DNA of 64,000 nt, from contig JAJTWR010000159.1 of assembly GCA_021613335.1 (NCBI GenBank), positions 935,001 through 999,000 of the forward strand, in the 5' to 3' direction. The translations under genes were made by a program, and so were the position numbers. The DNA comes from Whitmania pigra. Its lineage: Eukaryota; Annelida; Clitellata; Hirudinida; Haemopidae. The notes beneath the pieces were generated by a model. The model was not told the DNA's origin and did not search any database. It was given only the letters and a program-made list of their open reading frames with translations. Shown piece after piece: positions 16,139 to 28,979 of the stretch (positions are counted from its first letter, which is position 1; each line of letters begins with the position of its first letter).

Positions 16139-16368
16139 TGCGCAAAAAAATTTTTTTTTAAAAAGCACTCGCATTTGCAGAGTAAGTCACTAGACTAAAT
16201 TAAATTAAATTAGCATATTAGTAATATTCTAACAGGTGAAGCAGTGTGAATGTGTTTACAAACGTTGTGTGCGGACTTGTAGACAAGTTCTGATGTTAAC
16301 GCAGTAAAGAAGTTAATCTCATCACCTAAATTAGTTTTTGAACCCATAGTAGAACACTTTAAGGATTC

Positions 16369-17995
16369 ATGGCTCGACCGTCTAATACTTTGCTAAAAAG
16401 GTTTTCACGAAAAGACAAATCGGAAGTTAATTATGTCGTCAAATATCTTCTTTTCGGATTCAATATATTACTTTGGGTCAGTAATAACCGAACCTATTGC
16501 TATCAGTACCAGTCATTGGATTTTAATTTGTATTTGTAGTTTGCAGGGTCTGTGTTGATTGGCATTGGGATATGGGCAGCTGTTCAAAAAAGCAATGTAA
16601 ATAATATCAGTCTTCTCACAAATTCAACATTTGACCCAGTCTCTTTGCTGATAATTGGCGGAGTAGTCATTTTTTTCATAGGATTTTTTGGATGCATCGG
16701 GGCACTCCGGGAAAATATACCCCTTTTGATTGCAGTTGGTTTTATCTGAACAATTATAATTTGAATCATTTCATCAAGCATTGAAAACGTTTTCAGTACA
16801 TGGTGCTTCTGACGATATTGTTGCTACTCTTGATAGCTGCAGCCGTCATTGCTTTCGCCTTCAAGGACTGGGTATTCTGTTTATTCTGTGTGTGTTCACT
16901 AAGCCTTTCCTAAAGCAACAAATATGCTGACATTTTAGCTTAAAGATGGCATTATCAAATCAAGTCTTCAAGATGTCATCCCAAAATATAGGGATGATCC
17001 TGACCTCATGAATCTTGTCGATTGGGTTCAATCAGATTGGGTAGGTTTATGTTCATTAATTCAATCTTAGTAAAAAATCTTAACTAGTTGTAAACCATCA
17101 CTTCTATCTCCATCAAAGGCAAATGTGAGATAACTTTGTGTAAATTGGTTTGGAAGTTGGAGCTTTATCTAACTTTTAAAAAATTACATACAATATATTG
17201 GTCTACTTAGAATGATTAAGCATTTAAGTTGTCACATTTAATTTGCAGTTGCACTGCTGTGGATTAAGTAGCATGGATGATTGGGACAAGAACATTTATT
17301 TCAATTGTTCCTCCCCTGGTGTTGATGCTTGTGGTGTCCCCTACTCATGTTGCAAGCCTGACAACCAGGTAAACATAGCTGACAACAGAGTTCTGCTAAT
17401 GATCTTTTGAGTTAGAATACTTTTAAGAAATCTTTTAAAAAAAATCAAAAATATTCAATAATTTTTAGCATCATAAATTAAAATATTTCCTGAAAGGATG
17501 TTTGTGTCGAAACATTATTAAAAATAACCTATGAAATTGTAAATCATTTAATTCATTACAACAAAAACCCTAAACATGTTCTATAAATTTTGAACATGTA
17601 AAATTTCTTGATGCACGTTTCAGTCTGTGATCTTAAACACTCAATGCGGCAACGGAGCCAGAAAAAAAGGTTACGTGCCATCCAACATCTACACTGACGG
17701 TTAGTAAGTCATCGTTAAGCTCGATAGTTAAATATCATTAGATTACTAACGAATCAATCTACTAATTTTCTTAGGATGTGTAGAGGCAGGAGACAAATGG
17801 TTCAGCTCTTACATAATACCAATAGCTGGTTGTGTTATTGGCGTTGCCGTGCTCCAGGTATTTTCAGCATTCAACCGCATTGGCATTTTATATAATAACC
17901 ATCTCTTTTGTCAGATCTTGGGAATATGCTGTGCTTGGAGCCTCATGTCTGACATAAGAGCTCAGAAGGCAAAGTGGGGGAGACCTTACCACTGA
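16369..17995 (+). CDS. TSPANC8-type tetraspanin (TSPAN5/14/17/33 group)
   Basis: Eight exons: 16369-16476, 16540-16734, 16797-16871, 16939-17040, 17249-17368, 17624-17699, 17775-17857, 17915-17995. These give 279 residues in consistent phase. Four membrane segments are visible. The N-terminal KYLLFGFNILLW, the GFFGCIGALREN turn and the CCG motif of the large loop are typical. The loop has eight cysteines (HCCG, NC, DAC, SCC, QC, GC), which defines the TSPANC8 subgroup. In well-studied animals these bind ADAM10, escort it from the ER and steer its substrate choice, including Notch. The C-terminal QILGICCAWSLMSDIRA also fits. I cannot choose among the vertebrate paralogs. It is convergent with the ASAP gene, 478 bp between stops. 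Confidence 0.9.
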
Positions 17996-18473
17996 TGTTA
18001 TAAGCCTAGGAATATTTTTTATTTATGAGTTATAGTCTGAGTTTGAATTTATAGACATTGTATAACCTCCATTTTTACGTTTGTTATGGATTGTGGCAGT
18101 TCATCCACAAGACTTACTGCTTCGTAATAATGTATTTCTTGTAATTATGTAATATTTTAGAAAATAATATTGTTTTCCATTACAAACATGTTGAAGAAGA
18201 AATTATTTGTCATCCTTAAAAGTCTACAGAATTAATACATCTGCATAAAAAAACCTGACCTTAACCTTCATAACAAAATCAAGATTGCTTGATAACTGCT
18301 ATACAAAATCTAAAATGCAATTTATGTACAGATTGTGGCAATAATTTAAAAGCAGTATGCAGTTAAATATAGAGCACATTAAATTGAGCATAGAATAACT
18401 TTGCAAATTGAAATTGTGGCACAGAAAGGTCAGATTTATATTGACCAGGAAGAAGTGAATCTGCAGTTTAAGT

Positions 18474-21400
18474 CTAAAATGTGTCCAAGTCATCCACCTC
18501 GGGGGTCGTGGATATCTCCTTGGTGACGAAAGTGGACGGAAACAAACCTCGTCTTTTTGGATCTCCCTCTATCTCTCCTTCCTGAGTCGATCAGATGTTG
18601 GTTGTTAATTTGAAGTGGATATGATGAATTAGGATAAGTAATACTAATATTCTGTTAAATTGTTAAAATAATGCTTCAGGTCACTCACCCACCAGTCTTC
18701 TTCATCTGTCCTCAAAATTATGATAATCTCACCCTTTCTGAATGACAGTTCATCATCATTGTCAGCCTCACAGTCAAATAGAGCCTTGCATCTCTGCTCC
18801 AATTAGTTGAAAATATTAACCATTATTTACATCAACAAGCAACAAAGCTAGGAGAATAATAAGTAAGAGCCAATCTAAACTGTAAAATTCACCTTGCCAT
18901 CAGGCTTAATGTCCAGAAGGTCAGATTCCTGCTTTGTATTGTCAGTTTTGAATGATGTGGGGGAGTGGAGAGCCTGTTGAGCTTGTGACGGGAAGTCGAT
19001 CATCAGATCAAGGATTTGACTCCGCAGACGAGTGCTCGGTTTTGGCGGCAATGCCGGCGGATTGCTTTTCTCTTCCCCTGCTTCGAGAAAAGCAGCTTTA
19101 AAATCCATCAAATCAGTTCTAATACCCAAGTTTGAAATATATCACAAATCTAAGAACTCACTGCTAAGCCTTGTAGTTGAATGAGTGCTTTGGCTCTTTT
19201 GATGTGGAGGTTTCAAACTGAAGATTTGAAAGACACCATTCACAAATGCAGTCTTACAAATTCTAAATAATTCCTGCCGACCTTAAATCGGTGTCTCTCA
19301 GACAAGCTTTCGCTCCCACATGGTGATTAATGACTGGATCAGATGGATTCCTCAAATGACTCCTTATCCTGGCTATTAGCAATTAAGTGACTTAATTATT
19401 TAGGATGATAAAGCTCCTACATTAATTAATCAAAGCTCCTACATTAATTAATCAAAGCTCCTACATTAATTAATCAAAACTCACTCATTGGAGGAGGTGG
19501 GGGAGGGGCTTTTTTTCTGAACATCTGATTCGATAAAGAAATGCCCGTGGAATCATGCGACCCAGAGGCAAAGACAGATGAAGTGGAACTTATCATGGAG
19601 AAAGTTGCAGAGGTATTTGAAGAATCTATAAGGACATGCAAAGCAAATATTATTTGGACTTGAATTAACTTTTAATTTGGATAATTTTTAATCATTAAAA
19701 TTGACTTTTTGAACGTGGAGCAGCCTGGGGAAGAGGATTAAGGTTTTCAGTGGTGAGCGACCTTTGCGAGAGTGCAGGCATACCAAGGTCGTTGGGCAGC
19801 ACCAAACTCCCAGGTCTTGATCGAGACTTTTTAATGTCTGATGACTGAATAAGTGACTGTGGCATTAAATTTTAAAATCCAAAATTTTAAAATTGTCAAT
19901 TTAAAAACATTATTCAAATGTGCTGCAGAGACTTAATTTGGAGGCAAGGGGACAACGGCCCTCCCTGACTTTAGACCAGACCCAAAACAAAGGTCATCTC
20001 CTCAAATTTTGTGAGGGTTTGCCCCCCTGAATTTTGGCTAGAAACAAAAAAATCTTCTCAAGCTGTGCAAGGGCATGGAAAATGAAGAAATGAGTAGAGT
20101 CCCGGTGTGCTGTCAAAAAATTGCAAGGGATTCTAACCCAGTCCAGGTCATCGTCACTGAACTCCAAAGTTTCATGACACTGATCATCCATTACTTGCTG
20201 GAAATATTTGGAATAAAATTCTGCTATTAGAAATTAACTAATAAAAATAATAACTGTTACTAAAATGATTAACATTAAAATTACAGGATTACAAGTTTTA
20301 ATGAGAATATTGCAACTAAAAGTTACTTGTATGAAAGCCCAATCAGTTGTGACGTGTTCAAAAAAGATGGACTTATTCTCCATCGCATGTTGAAGCTAAA
20401 ATTAAATAATGCCGCTACAAACTGAAAATCAAATTCAGCTTCAAAGCATCATCCACCACACACCAAAACAGGGCACATTCTGCTATTTCTTTCCGTGGCT
20501 ATGGTGAGTGCTGTCATGCCCTGCCCATTGGTTTGGCTTACCAGTTCTGGATTGGCTCTCAACAACAGCTTCATGCATTCACTTTTGTCTTCTAATGCAC
20601 AGAGATGAAGTGCAGTGTTTCCTTCGAATGTTTGCCTGTCTAGTTCTTGGCTAAGATGGTAAGTGAATGAGTGAAAAGGGAATTTGAAATTTAAAGCAAT
20701 TCGAGATGTTCTCAAGAAAAACCTGTTTGTATTCTGGATTATAAAGTCAACAATGTGCAGATTGTGGCCATTTTCTTGCAAGATGGCAAGATGCAAGGCA
20801 TTCTCACCATTAGCCTGAAATAACATTAAAAATGAAATGTTTCTGAAGTCATAGTTTCCTCAATGTATTTGTCCATACTATTGAAAGATTACAATTTAAA
20901 TCAAACAACCGTTGGATAGCAAAAAGCAAAAGATGTTAAAATTCTAAATTGAGAGTAACAACATTCCTGTTAACATAAACTGATGACAATAAAAAAAATT
21001 AGAAGGTCCTCAATATTTTCCTTGAAATTCATTACCGGAATAACAATTAACAATTTAACAGGAAAGCAATAAAAACCAGGAAGAATGAATTTTAATCAAG
21101 TGAGAGTGAAGAATGAAGCATTTAAACAATGCATAATGATCGGTCGTGACATAAAGAATTGTTAATGCACAAACTGATTGAACAATTTCACATTGCAAAT
21201 GTAACATTGACAACAACAACACAACCATGTCGGGCAATGGCTGCATGAAATCGATGCCTTCAGCATAAACTTGCAGCAGAGCATACAAGTCCCCTGCCAA
21301 CAGAGCTGCTTCAAATCTTGTCTTCTGTCTTCATTGTTGGCACAAGTGACGATGGCGTATTTCCTTTTTTCATACTTTTGTCTTATGAAATGCTTGCGTT

Positions 21401-24400
21401 CCTCCCTGGTTTGAGAGTTATTTTGTTATTTCATTTTAATTGCATTTTAATTTATAATTTTAAAATGTCTTTAAAATTAGCATGATAAATATGCACAATG
21501 TCACTTGAAATATTCTTACATTGTGCTTTTTGGATGAAGTTTGTCTTTTGGCTCGAGGGTGGCCTCCATAATGTCATTAAAACCTTGATTAGTCATTACT
21601 TCGGCAAGCTAAAGGACAGTTTCAGAGGTTTAAAATAGCCTTGAATCAGCCAATGAAATATTAACGTTGCTCGCTTAATCTGTGTTATTGCAGCAGACAT
21701 TGTATTATAAGGAGCAGGAACTCACGATGAGCTGCGATGTTACGAGGTCGTCGATGACGATCGATTGAGTCCGCGAGACGTGAACTCCCAAATCTCTGTG
21801 AACTCCGCAGCATTCCAGGCAGATAAGAACTCCCAGATTGACTGACAACCACTCTGGATCTGTAAAGGATGAATGTAAAAAAGAGATGAGTCAATTATGA
21901 AATGTTTAAAATAATTAAGTAATCAAATAATAAATAAATAGGACGTTTAAAAATAAAAAAATCAAAACTGTTCAAATATTAGAAGGTGTCGAGTAATTTT
22001 TCATTCAGAAATTGTTTTATGAATGCTCACTTGGGGCATTACAATCGCAACATCGATCGTTGCCTCGTAATTTCTTGACTTTCTTGAGGATGGCTTTTGA
22101 GAGTTCCTGGAATTTTTGGAGGCCACTCTGAAGGACAGCATTGTTTGTCGCAGTTGACGATCTGTTGCCTGGCGACGACGGTTCAGATTGGAAAGCCTTC
22201 ATTAGGATGGAATTCTTGGCATTGTTCAAGACAGAAGTCCACCTACACCGCGACACGTTAAATAATAGGATTGGCGATAATAGCTGCTTCAAGAGAGCAA
22301 TTAATGTTTGTTTTCATATTACCACTTATGAAGATAGATCAAACAGACCAAAACACTACCAAAACTAAACATAAATGCTGAATAAATGAGTGTAAAAAAC
22401 AAATGAAAGGCCATTTATTTGTATTGGCAACGACAATCCAATAATCCATGAATAATGAAAAGTGGATTGAGTTTCTTTACTAATAAATGTCATAAATATT
22501 AATTTTAATATTATTTACAATATGTATTGTTAGCATTATCATCATCAAGCATAACTTCTGAAATGATGGAACAAATTACTTTAAATCAAAATTACTTCCT
22601 GCTTAATAAATAACCTTCGATTCATCCTTGTTTTTACGAAAATACAAACTTACGCCTCAAGCTCCTGAGAGTCATCACATTGAAAATGATAAGTTCTATT
22701 CTCTGCAATAAGTAAAATGTTAAGACATTTTAAATAATGCAACACTAATTGTGGCTCCATGTTATCCCAACAAATAGAAAACAATGTCAGTGGAAACCTG
22801 ACCCGAGCTAGAAATGAGGTCAAAACATTTCCTTCCTGGGTCATCGTGAATCATCTGCAAAATTTAAACTCGGTGTCCTACTCAAGACTTCTTAATGAAT
22901 TTATTTATTTATGAGTAATTTCTAAATTTTTGCAAAAATCATTCAAACACTAACTTTGACTTGACATGTCAAGAGGTTTAATTTAACAGGCTCTTTTGAT
23001 GCCTAAAACAGAATTAATGGTAAAGAAAAATAATAATAATAATAATAATAACACCAATAACAATAATAATAGTAACAATAATAATAATAATAATACCAAT
23101 AAAAACTACTGTTGTTGTCAACGAACATCTGAGTGGCTGATGAGCAAACAACCATCCCTGACCACACATTTCCTCTTCTGCCACACCTTTCTCATCTTTC
23201 CTTCACTTTTCTTGAGCAACCAACCAATTTTTTCGCAGCCGAATATTTTGTTACCTTGCAACTGGTGCAACTGGTATCCAACAGTTTGATTTGAAGCAGC
23301 TGGCTTTTGGTAAAAATGAAAAATTATCAGTTGAATGCCTGAAAACGTTTATTAGAATATTTCAAAATTCAACTTCTTTATTGAAAGCAGCCACAGATTG
23401 CTTTAAAGCCTCCCTGAGTTCAATGAGTCCTCTTTTCTCCTGATCTTGTTTTTGCCTCAGTTTGACCATTTCAACAGAGAGCTCTTCAATATAACATCTG
23501 TAGTGTTCCAGTGTTTTTAACCCATCTTGGAAGAAGCTTGAAACAGGAAAATGGCGATAAATTAGCATAAATACGTTGTAAATTGTTAATTCGTTACTTG
23601 TTTTGTGCTTGGTAAAAGTCCACGAGGTGGTGAAGGAGGTCGGCTCCTTTCTTCGTTCGAATTTCGTTCACTTTTATGAGGTACTGCAGTCGAATGTCAA
23701 CAAAATACTTACTTGCCATTAATTACCAAAGTAATGAAATAATGAAGCAGTATATAAGTTGTGCTTTCAAATTTAATGAACTGGGCCTTCGATGGAATGT
23801 CTAAAAATTCTTCCTGCTTTGATGCTATAAGCGTACGACCGAATGAAAACGAACGCCGAACATCGACGGAATGATGACGTGTCATGATGTCATAACAACC
23901 TCGCACGTCTGCAGCTGAAAGATTCTTCTTTCCTTTTCCAGTTCTTCGGCAACCTGAAACATCAACGTATTTTCAGAATGCGTCGACCTATGCACGTAAT
24001 CGGCCTCCATACTTCGGGTCCGGTGACTTCTGTTTTTATCATTCCCGCTTCTTTGGCAACTTGTTTTTTCTCCTTTTCAATTTTATTGCTAACAGTAGTT
24101 ACAACATTTATTAATGACTAACGTTAATTTTGGTGACGATTACATCGAGAACTTACAATTTTATTTCATAATCTTTGCATGCTTTATCAAAAGGTTTCTT
24201 CAAGTCTCCTTTCACCCCTCCCAAATCATTTTTAAGAAAATTGTCCAAAGGAAACATCAAGCCATTGTTTAATTTCTGCATCTTTAAATTGTTTAAAAAC
24301 TGTTACTTAAAACAAACACTAATCCTTGAAATACAAGGAAACAATAATTGACTATGAGTTTTTCCAATAATATATAATATATATAAAATAATGATATTTT

Positions 24401-26029
24401 ACCAAGTGTGTAAGAAGAGTGGATAATTCTTTGGTTACCACTGAAAACTTATAAAATGCCTGCGACACGCTTTCTTCCAGTTCCTTCTCCGGTCGACTCA
24501 AGCTCAAAAGGCTTTCGGCCAACAGGGATTCGTTCGTGACGTGCACTGGAACATTTAAAGACCTGCTGAATGTTTTCAACTGAAAAGGTTGAGCAATCAA
24601 TTGGCACCTACAACTTCCTGAGCTTCTCAGAGCCTTCAAGGACTTTTTCAGTTTGTTGAGGTTGCGCCTGTCGAAATCTATGCTCTAAAATCACAATAAT
24701 TTTAATGAAAATAACTTCGTTGCTGAAACAATGATACAATTTGGTCTGCAGGTTAGCTTTGCTAGGTTCCTACAGTCAGCAGTGTTGATTGACTTGATTT
24801 ACAAACATCATTAATGTGATGTAATTGTTGGTGACCGATTAAATGTCAAGCCATGCGTAATAATACATTAATTATAATCTGTCATATGTTAGCTCTGTCA
24901 AAAATGTATATCCAAATGTTCTAAACTTCTCTGACAACTGAAGTGAACACAAGATATTTTAGACTTTGAAAGAACTTCTTAAAACTATTTTGAAAAATGG
25001 TTGAAACTCCTTCAACTTAAGGGAAGTCAAAAAAGAAGCAGCAAGCACCTACAAAATATTTAGAAATGCAGATCTCTACTTCATTCTTGATTTTCAAAAA
25101 ATCATTTGCAGTCATTAAAATTGTTAAACATCTAATGTTTAATACAAAGTTTGTAGAAGCACATATAGAATAAACAATTTTTTAAATGTTTTTATTCCCT
25201 TGTTTTCCATATCAAACCATCCAGGCCCTTTGAATGATGAAGTTGAGAAAGCGCAAAGAAACCAGATTATGAGAATTATGTAACAAACCCATAGTTTTTA
25301 AGAATAAAATCATTTGTTGATTCAATTAATAGCACTGATGACATCCTTCAATAGAACAAGAAACTGCAAGAATCTTAATGACATTTCTTCATAACAATGG
25401 TCACCATTCTAAAGAGACTCCCACAAAAATGGATTACTTTGATGACTTTTCAATATGAGAGAACATAAGTTTGGAATTAGAAAACCTATTAAATGTTTAT
25501 CATTAAACAACACTAAAACTGCAAGACATTCAAGTTCTCCATGGCTTTTCAGTTAATTGAAATCTCCCATTAAATGCACATTTAAATTTTGTGCCAGTAA
25601 TGTTTGGATTAGAACCTCGTAGGTTTTTTTTACAAACATTAAATAAATTAAAACGAGAAAACTAACAAATATGAAATAATAAAAAAAAATTTATGGATTT
25701 GCCAGGTGAATTCGTTACAACTTTAACTTGCACTATTTCTTCCAAAAAAGCACAAAATTAATGTGCAAACATTCGCTAATTAATCTTATTGCATTTTGAT
25801 ATTATATTTCAATGACTAAACTGCAGAAATTATAAATGAGTTTAGTATCCCAGCTAGAAAGCAAAAAAGCAACAATTAGCTTAAAACAATATTTCCTAAC
25901 CTCTTCGTATTGTGCAATAGTTGATCTGCAAATTCCAATTTTAGAAAAAAATGAAGAAGTGATAGGGGAATTGTAATCGTCCCAAACTTCCTTTAAAAAT
26001 TCCGTTACTGATATAGTAGATTCAGGCAT
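18474..26029 (-). CDS. ASAP-family Arf GTPase-activating protein (BAR-PH-ArfGAP-ANK-SH3)
   Basis: More than twenty exons on the minus strand, from ATG at 26029 (exon 1 is 26029-25901, [16 protein letters not shown]) to TAG at 18476-18474. In order: BAR domain across about 26.0-23.3 kb (e.g. [38 protein letters not shown]); PH domain about 23.2-22.65 kb ([30 protein letters not shown]); ArfGAP zinc finger about 22.25-21.5 kb ([24 protein letters not shown], including the arginine finger); ankyrin repeats about 21.4-20.45 kb; a proline-rich linker ([18 protein letters not shown]); and a C-terminal SH3 about 18.8-18.5 kb ([23 protein letters not shown]). ASAP proteins turn off Arf1/5/6 and link membrane curvature to actin and focal adhesions. 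One apparent frameshift lies near 21315-21335 (see findings). The gene sits 365 bp from the CaMKIV stop codon, same strand. Confidence 0.88.
19410..19486. repeat. Short tandem repeat, about 22-bp unit, three copies and a part
   Basis: The unit CTCCTACATTAATTAATCAA with a short spacer (aag) is repeated inside an ASAP intron, immediately beside the exon encoding the polyproline stretch. Confidence 0.85.
19930..20075. repeat. Interspersed repeat, family R1 (copy A)
   Basis: Shares GGTCATCTCCTCAA, GAGGGTTTGC, CCCTGAATTTTGGCT and AAAAAA runs in the same order with copies at about 28775-28975, 37120-37300 and 58797-58930. This copy lies in an ASAP intron and is diverged. Confidence 0.7.
23023..23105. 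repeat. Imperfect (AAT)n microsatellite
   Basis: About 80 bp of AAT/AAC triplets in an intron of the ASAP gene, in the PH-domain region. Confidence 0.9.
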
Positions 26030-26394
26030 GATGCCTGCGGTTACTCCTCAAAATTATTTTGTATGCTAAACGAATAAAACCGAAAATGGTATGGTAGTTT
26101 ACACGATAAGGTTATGTTTATATCCACTGGATAAACAGGATCTTTATCGAATTAACTTTTAAACTAAATGGTTTTTGCTAAAGTTTTGAAACTTTTTGAC
26201 ATTTTATTAGCTATCGTATTTTAAAAGTATTTTAAACACACACAATTTACAGAATTTTGACGCAATAAGTCTAATAATAATCTACTGAGATTTAAAAAAC
26301 TGCCGACGACCCAACAATGCATTATCATCCCCAAATTAGTCGCTTTTAAATCACTCAATTCATTTGTCACTTTTGCAAATCATCTCTGAGTTAA

Positions 26395-28537
26395 TTATTG
26401 GGTAGTCTTCTTAGGGACGTTCGATTCTAAATCTTGATGATTTCGATTGATTCTGGCTGCCATCATGACTGCCTATGAAAATTTATCAAAATGTATATTT
26501 CAGTCACGTAAAAAGATGCAAATGTTTTAACCTTTAATTTTCTTCTCGAATTAAACTCTTTGAGTTTGCTCTGCACTTCAAGACGAATCTCTTTGCTCGA
26601 AAACAATGAATGCCCATTGATCCATGGATGATGTAGAGCTTCGTGGACACTCATTCTACGTTTGCCATCCTCTGACAACAATCGCGATACAAAGTCCTAT
26701 GTTGATTATTAATTTTTCAGAAAAAAAAATAGTTGAGGCCGCAAAATACAACAAATCATTCATTAAATAAAATGAAAAAGTAAAAAAAAGAGGGATAAAT
26801 GTAACCTTAGCTAGAGTGCTCACATCATCCCACCATGGCTCATCAAATGCGTACTGGCACCTTAAAATTTTTCTGAAAACTTCTGTTTCGCTGTCACCAT
26901 AGAAAGGTTCGTATCCGCAAAGACTAAAAAATAGCGCATGGAAGTGCTAATTGTTTGAATATTTAAAACAGTAAAATATTTTTTTTTAATTAAAAATTAC
27001 AGAATGTAGGTGATGACACCAAGACTCCACATGTCAACTGATGAGTCGTAGACTTCTCCTTTCAAAACTTCAGGAGCTGAAACAAAATTGCAATATTTTA
27101 AACCAATCTTAAGTGTATGTAAGTCAATAGACAAATATACATACAATAAAAAGTGCCATCATCACCATTAAAGATGTGCGATTATAAATGAAATGCGACT
27201 GTTATTCAGTTAACTGATAACAAATTCACTAATCAAATTTATCTTACCACAGTAGCCCGGTGTGCCACATACAGTCTTCATGAGTGTTTCGGGGGACAAA
27301 ATTTTGGAAAGACCAAAATCAGCTGGGGATAGTTTGTATTACAAGTTATCAGGTTTAATTGATTGCGTTTAGCCTAACAAATTCTAACCAATTTTTAGAT
27401 TTGAAACATCAGAATCGTTTTCATACAAGAGGTTTTCTGGCTATTTTATTAATTACAAATATTATATAAAAATGAAAAAAATGAAAGTAATTGGGATAAC
27501 AATCGTAAAGTTTCATACCTTCAAGTCACGATGAATGATTCCATTTTCATGGAGATACTGTTGGTTTGGTTCAATAAGTTGCAATTTTTATTTGCATGAA
27601 TTTATAAACTTGATGTATCCATGAAAATGATCAACTAAGTGTGATACATAAACGGTATATAATTTAATGTTTCTTTCACCTTTAATGCCTTAAGTATGTC
27701 GCTGACACATCTGATAGATTCTCGTTCATTGTAATATCCACACGATACAACTCTGAAAAATCATTTGAAATGCTTTTGTCTTTTTGTTGCTCAAATGCAT
27801 ATCATAATCAAACCTTTCGAATAATTCTCCTCCAGTTACAAGTTCCAGCACGAGATATATGACGGTCGCATTTTCAAACACTTCTTTCAGGTGTATCTTC
27901 ATTTTGTTTCAAATGTTGCCATTCAATACATACATACATTTAAAAAACTACACAGACATGGGTTACTTGGTAGTACCCGAGTACCGATTTTTAGTTGTAC
28001 TCAGTACTTGGTCCCATGTCTGGCTAGTCCAGCATGTATTTAATTTTTATTTGTTAATGCTTTAAATAAATTTTTAGTTTTAAACGCTTACTATATTCGG
28101 ATGTTCAAGTTTGAGCAGCACTCCAATTTCCATACAAACTATTCTTTTCTCTACTTTTTTGTTGATTATTTTAACAGCCCACGATTTGCCAGATTTCTTA
28201 CAACGACATTTGTAAACTATTGCAGTTGCTCCTCTGATAATTTGAATTTAATACTTATATATCTAAAAATTAAAATTTATTTAATAACGTAATCACCTTC
28301 CGAGTTCTGTTTCGAGTTCGTAAGAGTCTGCAAATTGAACATGTTTGATGCTTTCTTTCAACCAAAAGTTTTCTGCATCACACAATCTATTCAATATAAA
28401 AGTCAACCAATCAAAAACAAGCCAGTTAAACTTAATTATAGTTTAATACTACGAATGAAATGGTGTAATAAATTAAACTCTAACATATGCATACTTATAT
28501 CAAAACTAAGTTACCCGTTTCCTGGATCTCTATCCAT
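26395..28537 (-). CDS. CAMK4: Ca2+/calmodulin-dependent protein kinase IV-like kinase, with one apparent frameshift
   Basis: Twelve exons on the minus strand: 28537-28515, 28386-28297, 28233-28092, 27896-27814, 27752-27680, 27557-27519, 27439-27389, 27322-27248, 27076-27001, 26923-26806, 26696-26532, 26472-26395. Kinase landmarks: glycine loop ELGRGATAIVY, VAIK-type AVKII, catalytic HRDLK, PENLLYE, ADFGLSKI, and the activation-loop threonine in KTVCGTPGYC (target of CaMK kinase). LVLELVTGGELFERVV and FNSRRKLKA favour CaMKIV over CaMKI. Only a short tail follows the kinase domain, containing the basic calmodulin-binding/autoinhibitory helix. The coding sum is 1013 nt, one short of a multiple of three: exon 7 lacks one base after PENLLYE (about 27410-27420), so either the sequence has a base error or the locus is broken. 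All other junctions are in phase. Confidence 0.85.
27953..28022. mobile_element. 70-bp palindromic mini-element, CAGACATG family
   Basis: It runs from CAGACATGGG to CCCATGTCTG, so the ends are inverted repeats, and it shares GTACTTGGTCCCATGTCTG with the 949-bp element at 32024-32972. It lies in a CAMK4 intron. I see no convincing target-site duplication. Confidence 0.6.
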
Positions 28538-28774
28538 TATCAAGAACAACTTCAGAATGAATCTTTTCGTAAAACTAGCTTACCTGTACTTCATCCTGAG
28601 ATCTTCATTGTGGTTGCTAAGCAACGAATATTATGCTTTTGCTCCAAGTATTTAAATGGCCAGCAGCCGTGCAATGTGATAAAAATATAAGATAATACAA
28701 TTTATTATACCATCAAAATAATATAACATTTAAGACATCAAACATTACAATCACTGGAACCAGGAGTATAACAT
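28538..28774. promoter_or_regulatory. 5' flank of CAMK4, no element identified
   Basis: Non-coding sequence upstream of the kinase start codon. The promoter is presumed to lie here from position only. Confidence 0.25.
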
Positions 28775-28975
28775 TGGGGGAACACCCCTTGACTTTAGAG
28801 TAACTTTAGAGTAGACGCAAAAAAGGTAATCTCTTCATGTTTTACGAGGATGTTTTGCATGTTTTGCAACCCTTACCTCTGAATTTTGGCTTGAAGCAAA
28901 AAAAGGTCGTCTCCCAAAGTTGTGTGAGAGTTTGCCTTCCCTTGGAAAAAGCCGAAATGACGTCTCTGAATGGAA
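28775..28975. repeat. Interspersed repeat, family R1 (copy B)
   Basis: Same ordered blocks as the other copies (CCTTGACTTTAGAG, AAAAAAGGTAATCTCTTC, CTCTGAATTTTGGCTTG, GAGAGTTTGCC, GCCGAAATGACGTCTCTG). The right end is close to the consensus GCTGAAATTACGTCCCT seen in copy C. Confidence 0.75.
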
Positions 28976-28979
28976 CCTA

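Noticed and set aside
22996..23289. Asparagine-rich plus-strand frame
   Set aside because: It is a translation of an AAT microsatellite inside the ASAP intron and exon on the opposite strand.
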